From: JABSOG01 sp965277695
Lineage (GTDB): Bacteria > Pseudomonadota > Gammaproteobacteria > Enterobacterales > Alteromonadaceae
Reading direction: 5' to 3'
DNA length: 64,000 bases
Assembly: GCA_965277695.1 (NCBI GenBank)
Contig: CBDIDQ010000001.1
Coordinates: forward strand, 309,653 to 373,652
The notes below the pieces were generated by a model, which did not search any database, was not told where the DNA came from, and worked only from the letters and a program-made list of their open reading frames with translations. Made by a program: the position numbers and the translations under genes. Position 1 is the first letter of the stretch, and the number at the start of each line of letters is the position of its first letter. This document shows positions 33,576-44,100 of the stretch, one piece after another.

Positions 33576-34418
33576 ATGTTTAACCTGTTCAAAACCAAAC
33601 CGCTATTAGATGAAACCTCACGCCAATGGCTGTTCGACAGCTTCCATTGGGCTATCGCTCATTTTGACGGCCAGTTTTTTACTGACAAAAGCCAGCTGAT
33701 TTTACCCACAGGTCACTTCTTCCCCGACCGAGCCACCAGCGCAGACCAACTCGCCAATAATGTATTTGATAAAATCAAAGAATACACCGGGCTGTCTAAC
33801 TGGCCTTTTAAACTCGTCGCCCCAGAGTATTATCAGCCACAACATTTTCAACTCAAAAGCCATCAGTTGGTGGTGCGCGGCACCGGACAAAATGAACCAC
33901 AAACCAGCCAATATCAAAATATGCTGGCCAATCCATCAGACCAACTCGCCGTGAGTTATGACCCAGTACAAATGAATCAACCCCAGGTGATGGTGTCTAA
34001 TTACGTTTCGATGTTATCTAGCTATTTGATGGGCGTATCTAATCAGCTACCGCCGGGCGGCGAAGAATACCGCGCACCAGCCACAGAAATACTATCAATT
34101 TTCATGGGTTTTGGCGTGATGTTCGCCAATACCGCCTACGCTTTTCGCGGCGGTTGCAGCAGTTGCCACAACCACGCCGCCAACCGAGTGGCGGTATTAA
34201 GTGAAAACGAAGCCATTTATGCGCTGGCACTGTTTTGTCGCTTAAAAGATATCGAAACCAAAACCGTCACGCCACATTTGAAAGGCCATCTGCGCGGCTT
34301 ATACAAGCAAGCACTAAAAGAAATTAACGCCCAACCAGAGGAGCTAGAGCAATTACAAGCGGTACTGCCACAAGCCAAAACCACCACTGAACCGCTGGCG
34401 ATATCGGGAGCTGCTTAG
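33576..34418 (+). CDS. Conserved-looking protein of unknown function with a CSSCHNH motif
   Basis: A 280-residue soluble protein without signal peptide. Around residue 195 it has FRGGCSSCHNHAANR, which formally contains CxxCH, followed by VAVLSENEAIYALALF. Because no export signal is seen, c-type haem attachment is unlikely and zinc binding is an alternative. The C-terminal tail is Glu/Gln-rich. I do not recognise the family. It follows the cNMP-binding gene on the same strand. Confidence 0.6.
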   Translation: MFNLFKTKPLLDETSRQWLFDSFHWAIAHFDGQFFTDKSQLILPTGHFFPDRATSADQLANNVFDKIKEYTGLSNWPFKLVAPEYYQPQHFQLKSHQLVVRGTGQNEPQTSQYQNMLANPSDQLAVSYDPVQMNQPQVMVSNYVSMLSSYLMGVSNQLPPGGEEYRAPATEILSIFMGFGVMFANTAYAFRGGCSSCHNHAANRVAVLSENEAIYALALFCRLKDIETKTVTPHLKGHLRGLYKQALKEINAQPEELEQLQAVLPQAKTTTEPLAISGAA

Positions 34419-34743
34419 CCAATTTAAGTGACAATTATCCACCCACATTCACGAGCTTGAAACCTCGTCTACGACAGAACGGGTGCGCCGTAGACTCGAA
34501 TTCATTGGCGTTTTTAATTTTTTTATAAAAAAGTTGAAATAAAATTGAACTCAACTAAGGATAGCTGGTCAAAGAATGTGCAGTAGTTGTTTTTTTAGGG
34601 GATCTTCCAAGCCCCCGACAAAAATAGTTCGTTTCATAGTCCAAGTCTATGAACTGGCCAATCTCCCCCGATTGGCCTTTTTTTCGCGCTTTTTTTGGCT
34701 CGCGCTGTTTTTAGGTACAATCGTAGACGCGAATTCATTCGCG
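34419..34743. other. Intergenic region with palindromic fragments and terminator
   Basis: Contains ttgaaacctcgtctacgaca (about 34459-34478), shared with 2289; gtagacgcgaattcattcgcg (about 34726-34746), shared with 48832; and a strong terminator at 34656-34684. The stretch 34550-34655 could be a small RNA that ends at this terminator. Confidence 0.55.
34656..34684 (+). terminator. Strong Rho-independent terminator
   Basis: Stem ggccaatc/gattggcc (34656-34663 with 34670-34677), loop tccccc, then seven T residues. It lies 240 bp after the unknown gene's stop, so it may belong to a separate small RNA. Confidence 0.85.
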
Positions 34744-35586
34744 TTATAGCAATACCTCACCGTCATCACTAATAATCTCAGCATCTGAACACTCAATACC
34801 CAACGCCGCTAATATCTCTAACCAAAGAAAGGTGTACAGGGTAAAGTCATCCCAACCCGGATAACCCCGATAAACCAAAGGCGCAGTGGTTTTATCAGTC
34901 ACCATCAGCATCCCGGCATAACGAGGTCGCAAAACCTGTACTCTGGTGCCATCCACCACCGTTTCACAGCGCATGGCATGACGTAGCGTTTGCTTCAAGT
35001 GGCTGATAAAGCCGTCATAATGGTGGCGGTAATACCTCACATAGTGCTCGTATCCCTGTTGGTCTTTATCTTTAAATAACGCCGTCATGCGAGTATTTAA
35101 TTTTTCGAGCGTCTCCCCAGCCCTAACAGCAAAATCCTTGATCACCGCACTCACCTTGATGTTAACCGGTAAAGCATCAACTTGATGAACTCGCTGAATA
35201 TCAATGTCAATCAGATAACACAGTTGTTCGTCTTCATGCTCTAAAACCAAACTCAACTCGTTAAATAATGATGCGTCAGTCACACCGATATCCATATTGA
35301 AATCTTTCATGGTATCAGCCAAGTCATTATCTCGGCCTTCGGTATCATAATAGAAATCCTGACCATCTTTGGCCAAACGAACAATATTGTTAATGCCAGC
35401 TTGGCGAAAGGCGATATTCAACGATTGCAAAATGGTGATGGCGGTAAACGTTTGATGCTTTTCTTTATCGGATAAACGCCCAGCCGTTAACACATGGAAT
35501 AATTTGGCAAAAAGTTTATCCGGCGCTTTGGCCGCTGTCAGCACTGCTTTGTCAGGCTGTAATGCTATTTTCCCGCTCAATAACAT
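34744..35586 (-). CDS. Unknown protein downstream of recD
   Basis: A 280-residue soluble protein, no membrane helix or signal peptide. Recognisable features are few: a Lys/Ala-rich first 40 residues, EHEDEQLCYLIDIDIQRVHQ in the middle and an aromatic stretch YRGYPGWDDFTLYTFLWLEI near the end. The ATG lies 37 bp after the recD stop on the same strand, so it is probably the last gene of the recC-recB-recD transcript. I do not recognise the family and cannot say if it takes part in recombination. Confidence 0.6.
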   Translation of the reverse strand: MLLSGKIALQPDKAVLTAAKAPDKLFAKLFHVLTAGRLSDKEKHQTFTAITILQSLNIAFRQAGINNIVRLAKDGQDFYYDTEGRDNDLADTMKDFNMDIGVTDASLFNELSLVLEHEDEQLCYLIDIDIQRVHQVDALPVNIKVSAVIKDFAVRAGETLEKLNTRMTALFKDKDQQGYEHYVRYYRHHYDGFISHLKQTLRHAMRCETVVDGTRVQVLRPRYAGMLMVTDKTTAPLVYRGYPGWDDFTLYTFLWLEILAALGIECSDAEIISDDGEVLL

Positions 35587-35623
35587 GGTCTTTCTATGGT
35601 CCTGTTTGTAATATTAACAAAGC

Positions 35624-37528
35624 TTAATAAAGCAATCCCGCCAACCCGGAAGACCGCTGGGTGGTTTGGCGTATCGCCACTTCGAGCACCCGCTGATCGG
35701 CAAACAAATTAAACCAACGTTTGGCCCGGGTAATACCAGTATAAACCAACTCTTTAGTGATCACTTTATTGTTCATCACTTGCGCCATTGGTGGCAACAC
35801 CATCGCCACCTGATCAAACTCCGACCCCTGGCTTTTGTGCACCGTCATAGCATAAACCGAATCATGACTGGGCAAACGATTAGGATAAACCGACCTGACC
35901 TTGCCCTCTGGAGTGATAAACCAGGCTTTTAAATGCCCAGTGTCTGGGTCTTTTAGTATCAAGCCAACATCACCATTAAACAACTGTAAACTATAATCAT
36001 TTTGACTGATCATGATAGGCCGACCAGCATAATATAATTGACGGTTATCAATCAGCCCCAACTTAACCAGCTGCTTTTCTATCGCTTCATTGATGCCTGT
36101 CACTCCGTAAGCACCTTTTCTCAGCGCACACAATAACTGAAACTGATTAAACGCTTCGATGATCGCTTTTGGCTCTGCACCCTCGGCCATCAAGGTTAAA
36201 TAGGGTTTGTAAGCCTGAGCACTTTGCTGCACCAGCTCCCGCATGTCTTTGTCGGAGATACCAAAAAACGTCAACGCTGGATCACCATTTTGTTGAATTT
36301 GCTTGATCCGCTGCCAATCACTGCGATTGACCGCTTTAGCCAGTTGGCCGATGCCGCTGTTATCATCAAAACGATGGCTCTTTTGCAACAAGCAAATACA
36401 GTCACTCAGCGACACCGTAGACGTAGTACCACAGGCCCCGGATAAATCCATTTGGGTGATTTGCTGTATTTGATTAAGCAGGTTTTGGTTATACACCAAA
36501 TCATTGCCCCGGCCCGCACAAATATCCGCCAGCACACTACCCGCCTCTACCGACGACAACTGATCTTTATCCCCAAGCAATATCACCTTGGTTTGCTCAG
36601 GTAAAGCGGCCATCAATTTGGCCATCATCGGCAAATCAACCATCGACACTTCATCAACCACCAACACATCGAGATGCAAGCGATTATCCTGATGATGGAT
36701 GAACTCGCTGCTATGGGGTTTAACGCCAAGCAAGCGGTGAATGGTCGACGCCTCATCGGGGATCAGCGCCCGGCTCGACTCATCAACATTGAGTTTAAGC
36801 TTGGCTCCTTTAATCGATTCACTTAAACGCGCAGCCGCTTTACCCGTTGGCGTTACCAGTTTAATGATTGGCTTCTGCTCGGCCTTAAAACCGATTTTTA
36901 GTAACACAATTAACGCTAGCAACTTGGTCACTGTGGTTGTTTTGCCAGTGCCCGGGCCACCGGTGATCACCGAGAAGTTTTTAATCAAAGCCGTGGCACA
37001 GGCCATTTTCTGCCAGTCTATTTCGCCGTTAATTTGCTGTTCAGCCGGAAACAACTGTTCGAATAAAACCCCGGCCTGCGCCAAATCAACCTCACTATCT
37101 CGATTAAGTTTATCGGTTAACGCTGACGACAATGAAAATTCATAGTGCCAATAACGTTGCAGATACAGCCGATTAGCATGAAAAATCAGCGGCGTATTAG
37201 GCGTCGACAATGACCCGTCAGCGACACTGACACAAGTCCCAATACAACCGTATTGCTCAAGCCGAGCCAAGGCATCATGCAGCCCAGGCAATTCAAACCC
37301 AGTCTGACCCAACTTCAAATCTAACGGATTATTGACATCCAGTTGCGCCAAATCCAGACAAGCATTCTTTTTGCCTAATTCAACGCTCACCAATACCACC
37401 AGCAACAATAACGACTCGTCGATTATTGCGCCTTTTATTCCCCCTTGCTGAGTGGCAATAAAGCGACCAAATTCTGCGTCTATGGGTCGTACCAATTGCT
37501 GTTTTACTAATTGATTTAACCAGTTCAT
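35624..37528 (-). CDS. recD: Exonuclease V subunit alpha RecD
   Basis: A 634-residue superfamily 1B 5'-3' helicase, the fast motor of RecBCD. Walker A is VITGGPGTGKTTTVTKLLAL, Walker B lies in LDVLVVDEVSMVDLPMM, followed by VILLGDKDQLSSVEAG, and the C-terminal YAMTVHKSQGSEFDQV and VYTGITRAKR complete the helicase motifs. The ATG at 37528 overlaps the recB stop (taATG), which couples the two; it encodes MNWLNQL, a better start than an upstream in-frame codon. Confidence 0.96.
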   Translation of the reverse strand: MNWLNQLVKQQLVRPIDAEFGRFIATQQGGIKGAIIDESLLLLVVLVSVELGKKNACLDLAQLDVNNPLDLKLGQTGFELPGLHDALARLEQYGCIGTCVSVADGSLSTPNTPLIFHANRLYLQRYWHYEFSLSSALTDKLNRDSEVDLAQAGVLFEQLFPAEQQINGEIDWQKMACATALIKNFSVITGGPGTGKTTTVTKLLALIVLLKIGFKAEQKPIIKLVTPTGKAAARLSESIKGAKLKLNVDESSRALIPDEASTIHRLLGVKPHSSEFIHHQDNRLHLDVLVVDEVSMVDLPMMAKLMAALPEQTKVILLGDKDQLSSVEAGSVLADICAGRGNDLVYNQNLLNQIQQITQMDLSGACGTTSTVSLSDCICLLQKSHRFDDNSGIGQLAKAVNRSDWQRIKQIQQNGDPALTFFGISDKDMRELVQQSAQAYKPYLTLMAEGAEPKAIIEAFNQFQLLCALRKGAYGVTGINEAIEKQLVKLGLIDNRQLYYAGRPIMISQNDYSLQLFNGDVGLILKDPDTGHLKAWFITPEGKVRSVYPNRLPSHDSVYAMTVHKSQGSEFDQVAMVLPPMAQVMNNKVITKELVYTGITRAKRWFNLFADQRVLEVAIRQTTQRSSGLAGLLY

Positions 37529-40500
37529 TACTCGTCTCCCCATAAACCCAGCTGCACAGGCGTACTGCTCATGGCACTCTCAGCCATTCCCTCATGAGAG
37601 AAAATCCGATCTAACCGCTCGATTAACGCACCTTTAGGTTTAGAAAAATAGACCCCTTCAAATTGCTCATTGGCCTGATCCATTCCCCGTAAAAACAGAT
37701 AATAGTTGCCGCCAAAATGAGTGTCGTAATCGTAATCTGGCAAGCGTTGTTTAAGGTAACGATGCAACGCCAGCGAATACAGCAGATACTGCAAATGATA
37801 ATGATGCGAACTCATCGCCTCTTCCAGCGACTCGCCAGTATAATCACTAAACGTCATGCCCAAATGATTGGATTTATAATCCAAGACAAAATATTGCCCT
37901 TGCCAAAAAATAATCAAATCAATGTAACCTTTCAAAATGCCCTGCACCGGCATAAAGTCAAATTCACTCACCGGTCGCTGTAAATGCTCTGACAATATCT
38001 GATTGATTTGCGCCGCTTTAATGGTTTGCATCGGTAAATAAAACTCCATTTCGACCAATCGCTGAGCGTTGCTAATTTGGTTTAGTCGCAGCCCCGCCTC
38101 ATTCAGCGGCGTGTTGAGCACCGACACCATCCATTGCTCCGTCACCAGATTAAAATGCGGCTCAATGGCGAACGCTTTAAACGCTTCATCAATCACTTTG
38201 GTATCTGACTGGCCTGCGACAAACTGAACAAAATCCAAATTCTCCAAAATCTCATGTAAGCAACTGCCCGGATTCGACCCCTTAGGGAAAGTAAAACAAC
38301 TCGGTTCGTTGTCGGTGACCACCTCCGCAATTTGGCTAACCGTATCACCTTCATCCGTACCACCAGGCAATACATGCACCGAAGCCACACCATTAGCCAA
38401 GGCCGAATAACTGGTGACTTTCCAGTCATATTCAATGGTGCCATTAAACGCTTTGAACACGGGTACCTCAAGCGCATCAAGCACTTGATTGGCCGACTGC
38501 GGTTCGATTTCATCATCAATAATTTCGAGATGACAAGTCGCTTCAACTGGCAGCCCGCTAAGCACTTCGTTCAATCGCGTGGTGATAGCCGCATTATTAA
38601 TGCTCGGCTCAGACTGAAACAACAGATGACCCAAAGCGGTTTGCTGCAAATGACTGGCTTTACCATTGCCGACTTTAAGATTGAATAAACCGAGATAACA
38701 ACGGTAAACCCCACGAGTCAAGGCCACGTATAACAGCCGTAAATCCTCGGCTAAACGCTCCCGGTCGGCCTTGTGTAAATTGGCTTCTTCATTGGCAAAA
38801 TCAATAATCAGCCCGCGCGTTTCATCATGAAAAATCGCCGATTTTGCCGCTCGGTAACCGCACACAAACGGCAAGAAAACAATATTGTATTCCAGCCCTT
38901 TTGAGGCGTGCATAGTAACGATTTGCACCAGATTACTGTCATCTTCGAGGCGTAATTGCTGTACCTTGCCTTCGTCTTTTGCTGCCACCAGCTGTTCATG
39001 AAACCAGCCTAGCAAACGATGTACGCCATCCAGTTCCATTGATTTTTGCTGCAATAGCTCACCGATATGACGAATATCCGTCAACATCCGCTCAGGCGTC
39101 TGCTGCTTTTGCTTCCAGTCACTGGCCAAATCATTACGTACCAATAGGTGTTGCAATACTGCCATCACACCATTGCGCAACCAAATATGATGTAATTGGG
39201 CAAACTGGTCGAGGATCTCCTGCCAGCGCTCTTCATGTTGGGTCAACGACCATAACTGATTGATTGAATAGTTAAAAAACGGGGTGATCAACGCCGCACG
39301 AATAGCACGTTCGTTTTTCTCTTCGTAAATCGCCTGTAATAACAGGTAAAATTCAAACGCCAGCGGGGTTTCAAACACGCTTTGCCGACTCAAATACACA
39401 CTGCTCACTCCGGCAGATGTGAGCGCCTGACGCATACTGTCGGCTTCGTTTCTGTCTCGCACCAACACACAAATATCACTGGCGACCAACACTTGCTCGC
39501 CAATAAAAGCTTGATTATTCTGAGCTTTATTTAATAAGCTAGCAATTTCATTAGCACTGCGAACGGCCAAAGTCGCAATAGCGTTAGCTTTGGTTATAGG
39601 CAAATCATTCTCGGGAGCCAATTGCCACAGCTTTAACGCCGCCGTTGATGATTCACCCACAATGGTCAACGGGGTTTTATCGGCTTTATCAGCCGCCTTG
39701 ACTGGATGAAAGGGGATCTGTTGCTGAATAAACGGATCGTCATTAGCCTCAAACAAACCATTCACCGCGCCAATCAAGGCTGTCGACGAGCGCCAGTTGG
39801 TATCTAGGGTATATTGGCTTTGGCTCGGCACATCGGTTTTGGCTTGAATATAAGTGAAAATATCTGCGCCACGAAAACCATAAATCGCCTGTTTCGGGTC
39901 GCCAATCATAATCATGGTCTCGCTGTTATCCACACTACCAGCCTGACCATAAATTGAATTGAAGATGTTATATTGCAGCGGATCAGTATCTTGAAACTCA
40001 TCAATCATCGCCACTGGAAACTGACGGGCGATTTTCTGCGCCAACACTTTACCTTTATCCTCCTGACTCAGGGCTTTCGCTAGGTTAGTCAGTAAGTCAT
40101 CCGGGCTGATTTTCTGGTTCAGCCGCTTTTCTGCTGCCAGATTGTGTTGCACCTGAGCAAAAGCTTGTTGTTTATAAAAGGCAAAGACATTGGTTTTTAT
40201 CTGTGCTTTGAGTTCGCTCAAACGGCTAAATTGAGCAAAAATCGGATGAACTGGTGGCTCTTTGCCTTTTTTGCTGGCTTTAGTGAGGCTTTCCTCAGAC
40301 CATAACTCCCAAGAGTCTTTTCCCTTGGTGAATTCTAGCTCATCGGAGCCACAAAAATGGTTGAAGGCTTCGAGATAATCCGCTTTGGCGGGTTTACGGC
40401 TTTTCAGCAAAAATGAGTCGTTAATCAACGCGGCAATGCCGTTTTGCAACCACTGAGATTTAACCTCACCACTGAGGCTGGCATATTCATCAACCTGCGC

Positions 40501-41169
40501 TTTTAATAGCGCTTCTGATATTTCAGGCATAACCTGATAGCTGTGTTTATTCAATAACGATTGCAGCTCTGCCAGCAACAGTTTTGGCGACGACCAGCAC
40601 TGTAAAAATAGCGATAACATAGTGCCTGACAGCGGATATACCGTGCAACGCCAGAAGTCTTTAATACTCTTTTCAAGAAACTCTCTTTCGTCGAGAATAA
40701 ACTCATTATCAAACAAGCTACCGCTTTCAAAGGCGTGATGTTTTAGCATTCGCTGACAGAAGCCGTGAATAGTGAAAATGGCCGCTTCATCCATCATTTT
40801 TATCGCCGCGTCGAGACGTTTCCAGGCTAAATCTGGTTCGGGCAATTGGCTGATCAACTCGCTAAGGACAGGATCGACCTTATAGTTGTCAACATCGCGC
40901 ATAAAAATGGCTTGCCGGGCTTCGCTCAGGCGCTTTCTTACCCGATCGCGAATTTCCTCAGTCGCAGCTTCGGTGAAGGTGACCACCAGAATTTGATCAA
41001 CCGACAAGCCATCATCAACCGCTGGTGGATTAGCCAATCCCAGTAACAAACGTAGGTAAAGTGTGGTTATGGTGTAGGTTTTCCCTGTACCCGCACTGGC
41101 TTCAATTAAATTCAGGCCACTCAGCGGCATGGTTAAGGGAGCGAGTCGATTCATTGCAACTTTATCCAT
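37528..41169 (-). CDS. recB: Exonuclease V subunit beta RecB
   Basis: A 1213-residue RecB, 3'-5' UvrD-like helicase with the nuclease of the RecBCD complex. Walker A is NLIEASAGTGKTYTITTLYL, Walker B MIDEFQDTD, motif V/VI-like VTMHASKGLEYNIVFLP and LLYVALTRGVYRCY. The C-terminal nuclease core has QYFVLDYKSNHLG with the DYK catalytic residues. Length is normal (1180 in E. coli). It lies 3 bp after recC; there is no ptrA between them as there is in enterics. Confidence 0.97.
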   Translation of the reverse strand: MDKVAMNRLAPLTMPLSGLNLIEASAGTGKTYTITTLYLRLLLGLANPPAVDDGLSVDQILVVTFTEAATEEIRDRVRKRLSEARQAIFMRDVDNYKVDPVLSELISQLPEPDLAWKRLDAAIKMMDEAAIFTIHGFCQRMLKHHAFESGSLFDNEFILDEREFLEKSIKDFWRCTVYPLSGTMLSLFLQCWSSPKLLLAELQSLLNKHSYQVMPEISEALLKAQVDEYASLSGEVKSQWLQNGIAALINDSFLLKSRKPAKADYLEAFNHFCGSDELEFTKGKDSWELWSEESLTKASKKGKEPPVHPIFAQFSRLSELKAQIKTNVFAFYKQQAFAQVQHNLAAEKRLNQKISPDDLLTNLAKALSQEDKGKVLAQKIARQFPVAMIDEFQDTDPLQYNIFNSIYGQAGSVDNSETMIMIGDPKQAIYGFRGADIFTYIQAKTDVPSQSQYTLDTNWRSSTALIGAVNGLFEANDDPFIQQQIPFHPVKAADKADKTPLTIVGESSTAALKLWQLAPENDLPITKANAIATLAVRSANEIASLLNKAQNNQAFIGEQVLVASDICVLVRDRNEADSMRQALTSAGVSSVYLSRQSVFETPLAFEFYLLLQAIYEEKNERAIRAALITPFFNYSINQLWSLTQHEERWQEILDQFAQLHHIWLRNGVMAVLQHLLVRNDLASDWKQKQQTPERMLTDIRHIGELLQQKSMELDGVHRLLGWFHEQLVAAKDEGKVQQLRLEDDSNLVQIVTMHASKGLEYNIVFLPFVCGYRAAKSAIFHDETRGLIIDFANEEANLHKADRERLAEDLRLLYVALTRGVYRCYLGLFNLKVGNGKASHLQQTALGHLLFQSEPSINNAAITTRLNEVLSGLPVEATCHLEIIDDEIEPQSANQVLDALEVPVFKAFNGTIEYDWKVTSYSALANGVASVHVLPGGTDEGDTVSQIAEVVTDNEPSCFTFPKGSNPGSCLHEILENLDFVQFVAGQSDTKVIDEAFKAFAIEPHFNLVTEQWMVSVLNTPLNEAGLRLNQISNAQRLVEMEFYLPMQTIKAAQINQILSEHLQRPVSEFDFMPVQGILKGYIDLIIFWQGQYFVLDYKSNHLGMTFSDYTGESLEEAMSSHHYHLQYLLYSLALHRYLKQRLPDYDYDTHFGGNYYLFLRGMDQANEQFEGVYFSKPKGALIERLDRIFSHEGMAESAMSSTPVQLGLWGDE

Positions 41170-41172
41170 CAG

Positions 41173-44100
41173 CTATTCCTCCATTGCCGCTAAGAGCGGT
41201 TTAAAAATCAACTCTGCCAACTGATTAAACTCAACTGGCAAAGTGTTCACATCAACAAACACTCGCTGAATGTACAAGTCATCTCCTTCGCCGGGAATTT
41301 GATTAAACGACGAGCCGTTAAAGGTTTTGACCACCTCTTTTAGTTCACCACTTTTTGCCCATTGCTCGCTAGATTTAATAAAAAATGGTAGCGGCTGTTT
41401 CAATCCGCGCAGGTAAAAGTCCACCCACTGGTCAATCAATGTTTTTGCCACTGCTTGACTGAGCGGCAGGTATTCAAAACTTTCAGTTAAACCAATATGT
41501 TGCGTCTTCACTGCCCGACCGATAGCGGCCATAACAACATGATGAACCCAGGCCACCAGCCGATCTTTAGCGGTGATTTTGGCCGGGCGATAAAACAACA
41601 AACCGTTGACAGTCAAATGTTTCACCCAACCGAGCAAGGCGATATCATGGCTGCTGATATTCACCTCAACTGGTGGCAACATTTTCAACGAGGTTTCACT
41701 CAGTGCAGCAACAAAGCCGTCAGCCTGTTGATCGAGTTGATTAAAGGTCAACTTACCCACATCCCGATGGGGCAAAGTACCACCCGCCTGAGTCTGTAAG
41801 TAAGTATCTAATCCTGACTCAGCCAGCTTGGTTTTCGCCAGCTCTTCGAGCAATTGATAACGGGTTAATGCATCGAGACTAAAGGTCTCATCATCCAGCT
41901 CCACCTCAGATAAAGGCGAAAAGTACAGCTGTAAGGTTCGATTAAAAAAGTACTTCACTGGGTTCAACATAAAGCGCAACAGTTCGGTTACTTCCAACGA
42001 ATCAGGCACCCCAACATCAGTAATCGGTTCAGCCACCGTCGTTGGGTGTTCAACCGCTTGCTGTTCAATATAGCGGTGCCAATGTCGCTGATAACTGCTT
42101 AAGTGGCTATTCTGTTTGAAGTAATCTCGGTTAAAGGGCTGTAGTGGGTGCTCACTAACTAACGAATGATTAAAAGAGAACGCTTGTTCACAATACTCTT
42201 TTAGCTCTGTGACCAGCACCGAAGGGATTTTTTCACTGTTGTCTTGCATCGAATGACCGACATAGCTGACATATAATTTGTCTCTGGCTGAGAGCAGTGC
42301 TTCGAGCAGCAAATAACGATCATCTAAACGTCTAGAGCGGTCGCCTTTACGCGGTTGACCGGCTGCCATTAAATCAAAGCCCACGGGCGGGACAAAACGA
42401 GGATAATCCGCATCATTCATGCCCAACAGACAAATCACTTTAAAGGGAATACTGCGCATAGGCATCAGAGTACAGAAGTTCACTTGTCCGGCTAAAAATC
42501 GCTGACCGACGCCTTTGTCGTTAAACGCGTAATTAAGATAATAGGCGAACACTTTATGACTGATCACTTTGATGCAGTTTTGCTGTGTTTGCTGTTTGGC
42601 AAAATCACTTAGCACTTTGCGAATGGTATTCATCGCCTGCTCTTCGTTGTTGTCCGGCTGATAGAACACTTCTATCAGCTCAACCACAGTATCGATTTTG
42701 CTGTTAATCTGCCCATCTGCGGCCAACCGCTGTCGATAATCAATCAGAATGTCGATAAAACGAACCAACTTACCTAAAGTCTCGGCATTTTGTCCCTCAA
42801 CTTGCGTAAACGGCAAAATTCCGTTCACTAGGGTTTCGTTATTGATCGCATAACCCATCAACAATCGATTTAAACCAAATCGCCAACTATTGAGTTCATC
42901 ATCAGGTAAGCTAAGGGATTGTTTATGTTCACTATCGATACCCCAGCGAATGCCTACCCGATTGATCCAGTTACGCACCAGTTCGATGTCTTCTTCGACC
43001 AAATCCATTGCCCGGATAGTGGCAGGCACTGAAATCAAATCTAATAACTCAGAAGCCGAGAAACGGCTGTCTGGCAGTTTCAACAGTTGCAAAAAACTAT
43101 TTAAAATCGGATTTTCTAACACAAAACCTTTATCTGAAATAGCATAAGGAATACGATTATTTTCACTACCCGCAAACACCGCATCAATATAAGGGCTATA
43201 CAACGCCACATTAGGCATCATCACAATCACATCTTTGGGTGTCAATGAATCGTCCTGCTCCAGCATCAATAGCAGTTGATCATAGAGCACTTCGACCTCA
43301 CGTAACGGGCTATGGCAGCTATGAAAGACAAGTGAATCATCATTCGCATTCACTGCCAGCTTGCCCTCATCACCCATTGACTGCTCAGGTGTCAGGGCAT
43401 CGAGTTGTCCGCGAAACGACAAATTATAAATGTCCGATTGAATGGCACTGAGCATCGAGGTTTTTTCTGGCTCAATAAAATAATCGGTTTGTTCCGCCTC
43501 AACCTCCAGCAGTTGTTCGAGATAATCCCGCCCTAACTTGCCCCACGACGCCAACAGCGGGTTACCCACCGTCATATAGTTTTCACCGACTACGGGTAAG
43601 TGTTTTTTGCCCTTGAAACGCGCTTCAACCTTAGCCAATTGTTTTACATCAACAATATCACCCCAATAGTGCGCACAAGGATTAAACAACATCAGATGAA
43701 TATCAATGTGTTCAGCCAGCTGTTCAAACACGTAAAGTTGTTGTCTAGGTAGTGCAGAAATACCAAAGATAAACAATCGTTCAGGCAGCTGATGGCGCAC
43801 TTTTTCAGCTTTGTCGGCAAATACGTCAGCCAGACGCTTAAGTAATACTTCATGCAAATTGGCGCGGTGATAATCAGATTGGTTCAGCGACGAAGTATGT
43901 TGTTTCAACGCTCGCCATAAGATCGGCTGCCATGGATGTTGTTGATAATCGCCATCTTTAATTTCATCTTCTTCGGCTTCCCAGTTGCCAATCCAGTCTG
44001 GTCGATACATTAAATATTGGTCATACACATCAGCGATTTTCTCGCTCAGCTGATACAACATCAACCCATTGTTATCCTCAGCCAGATAATTTTTCAGCGG

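Noticed and set aside
34140..34180. c-type cytochrome from the CxxCH motif in the unknown protein
   Set aside because: No signal peptide or other haem-protein features; the motif may bind zinc or be chance.
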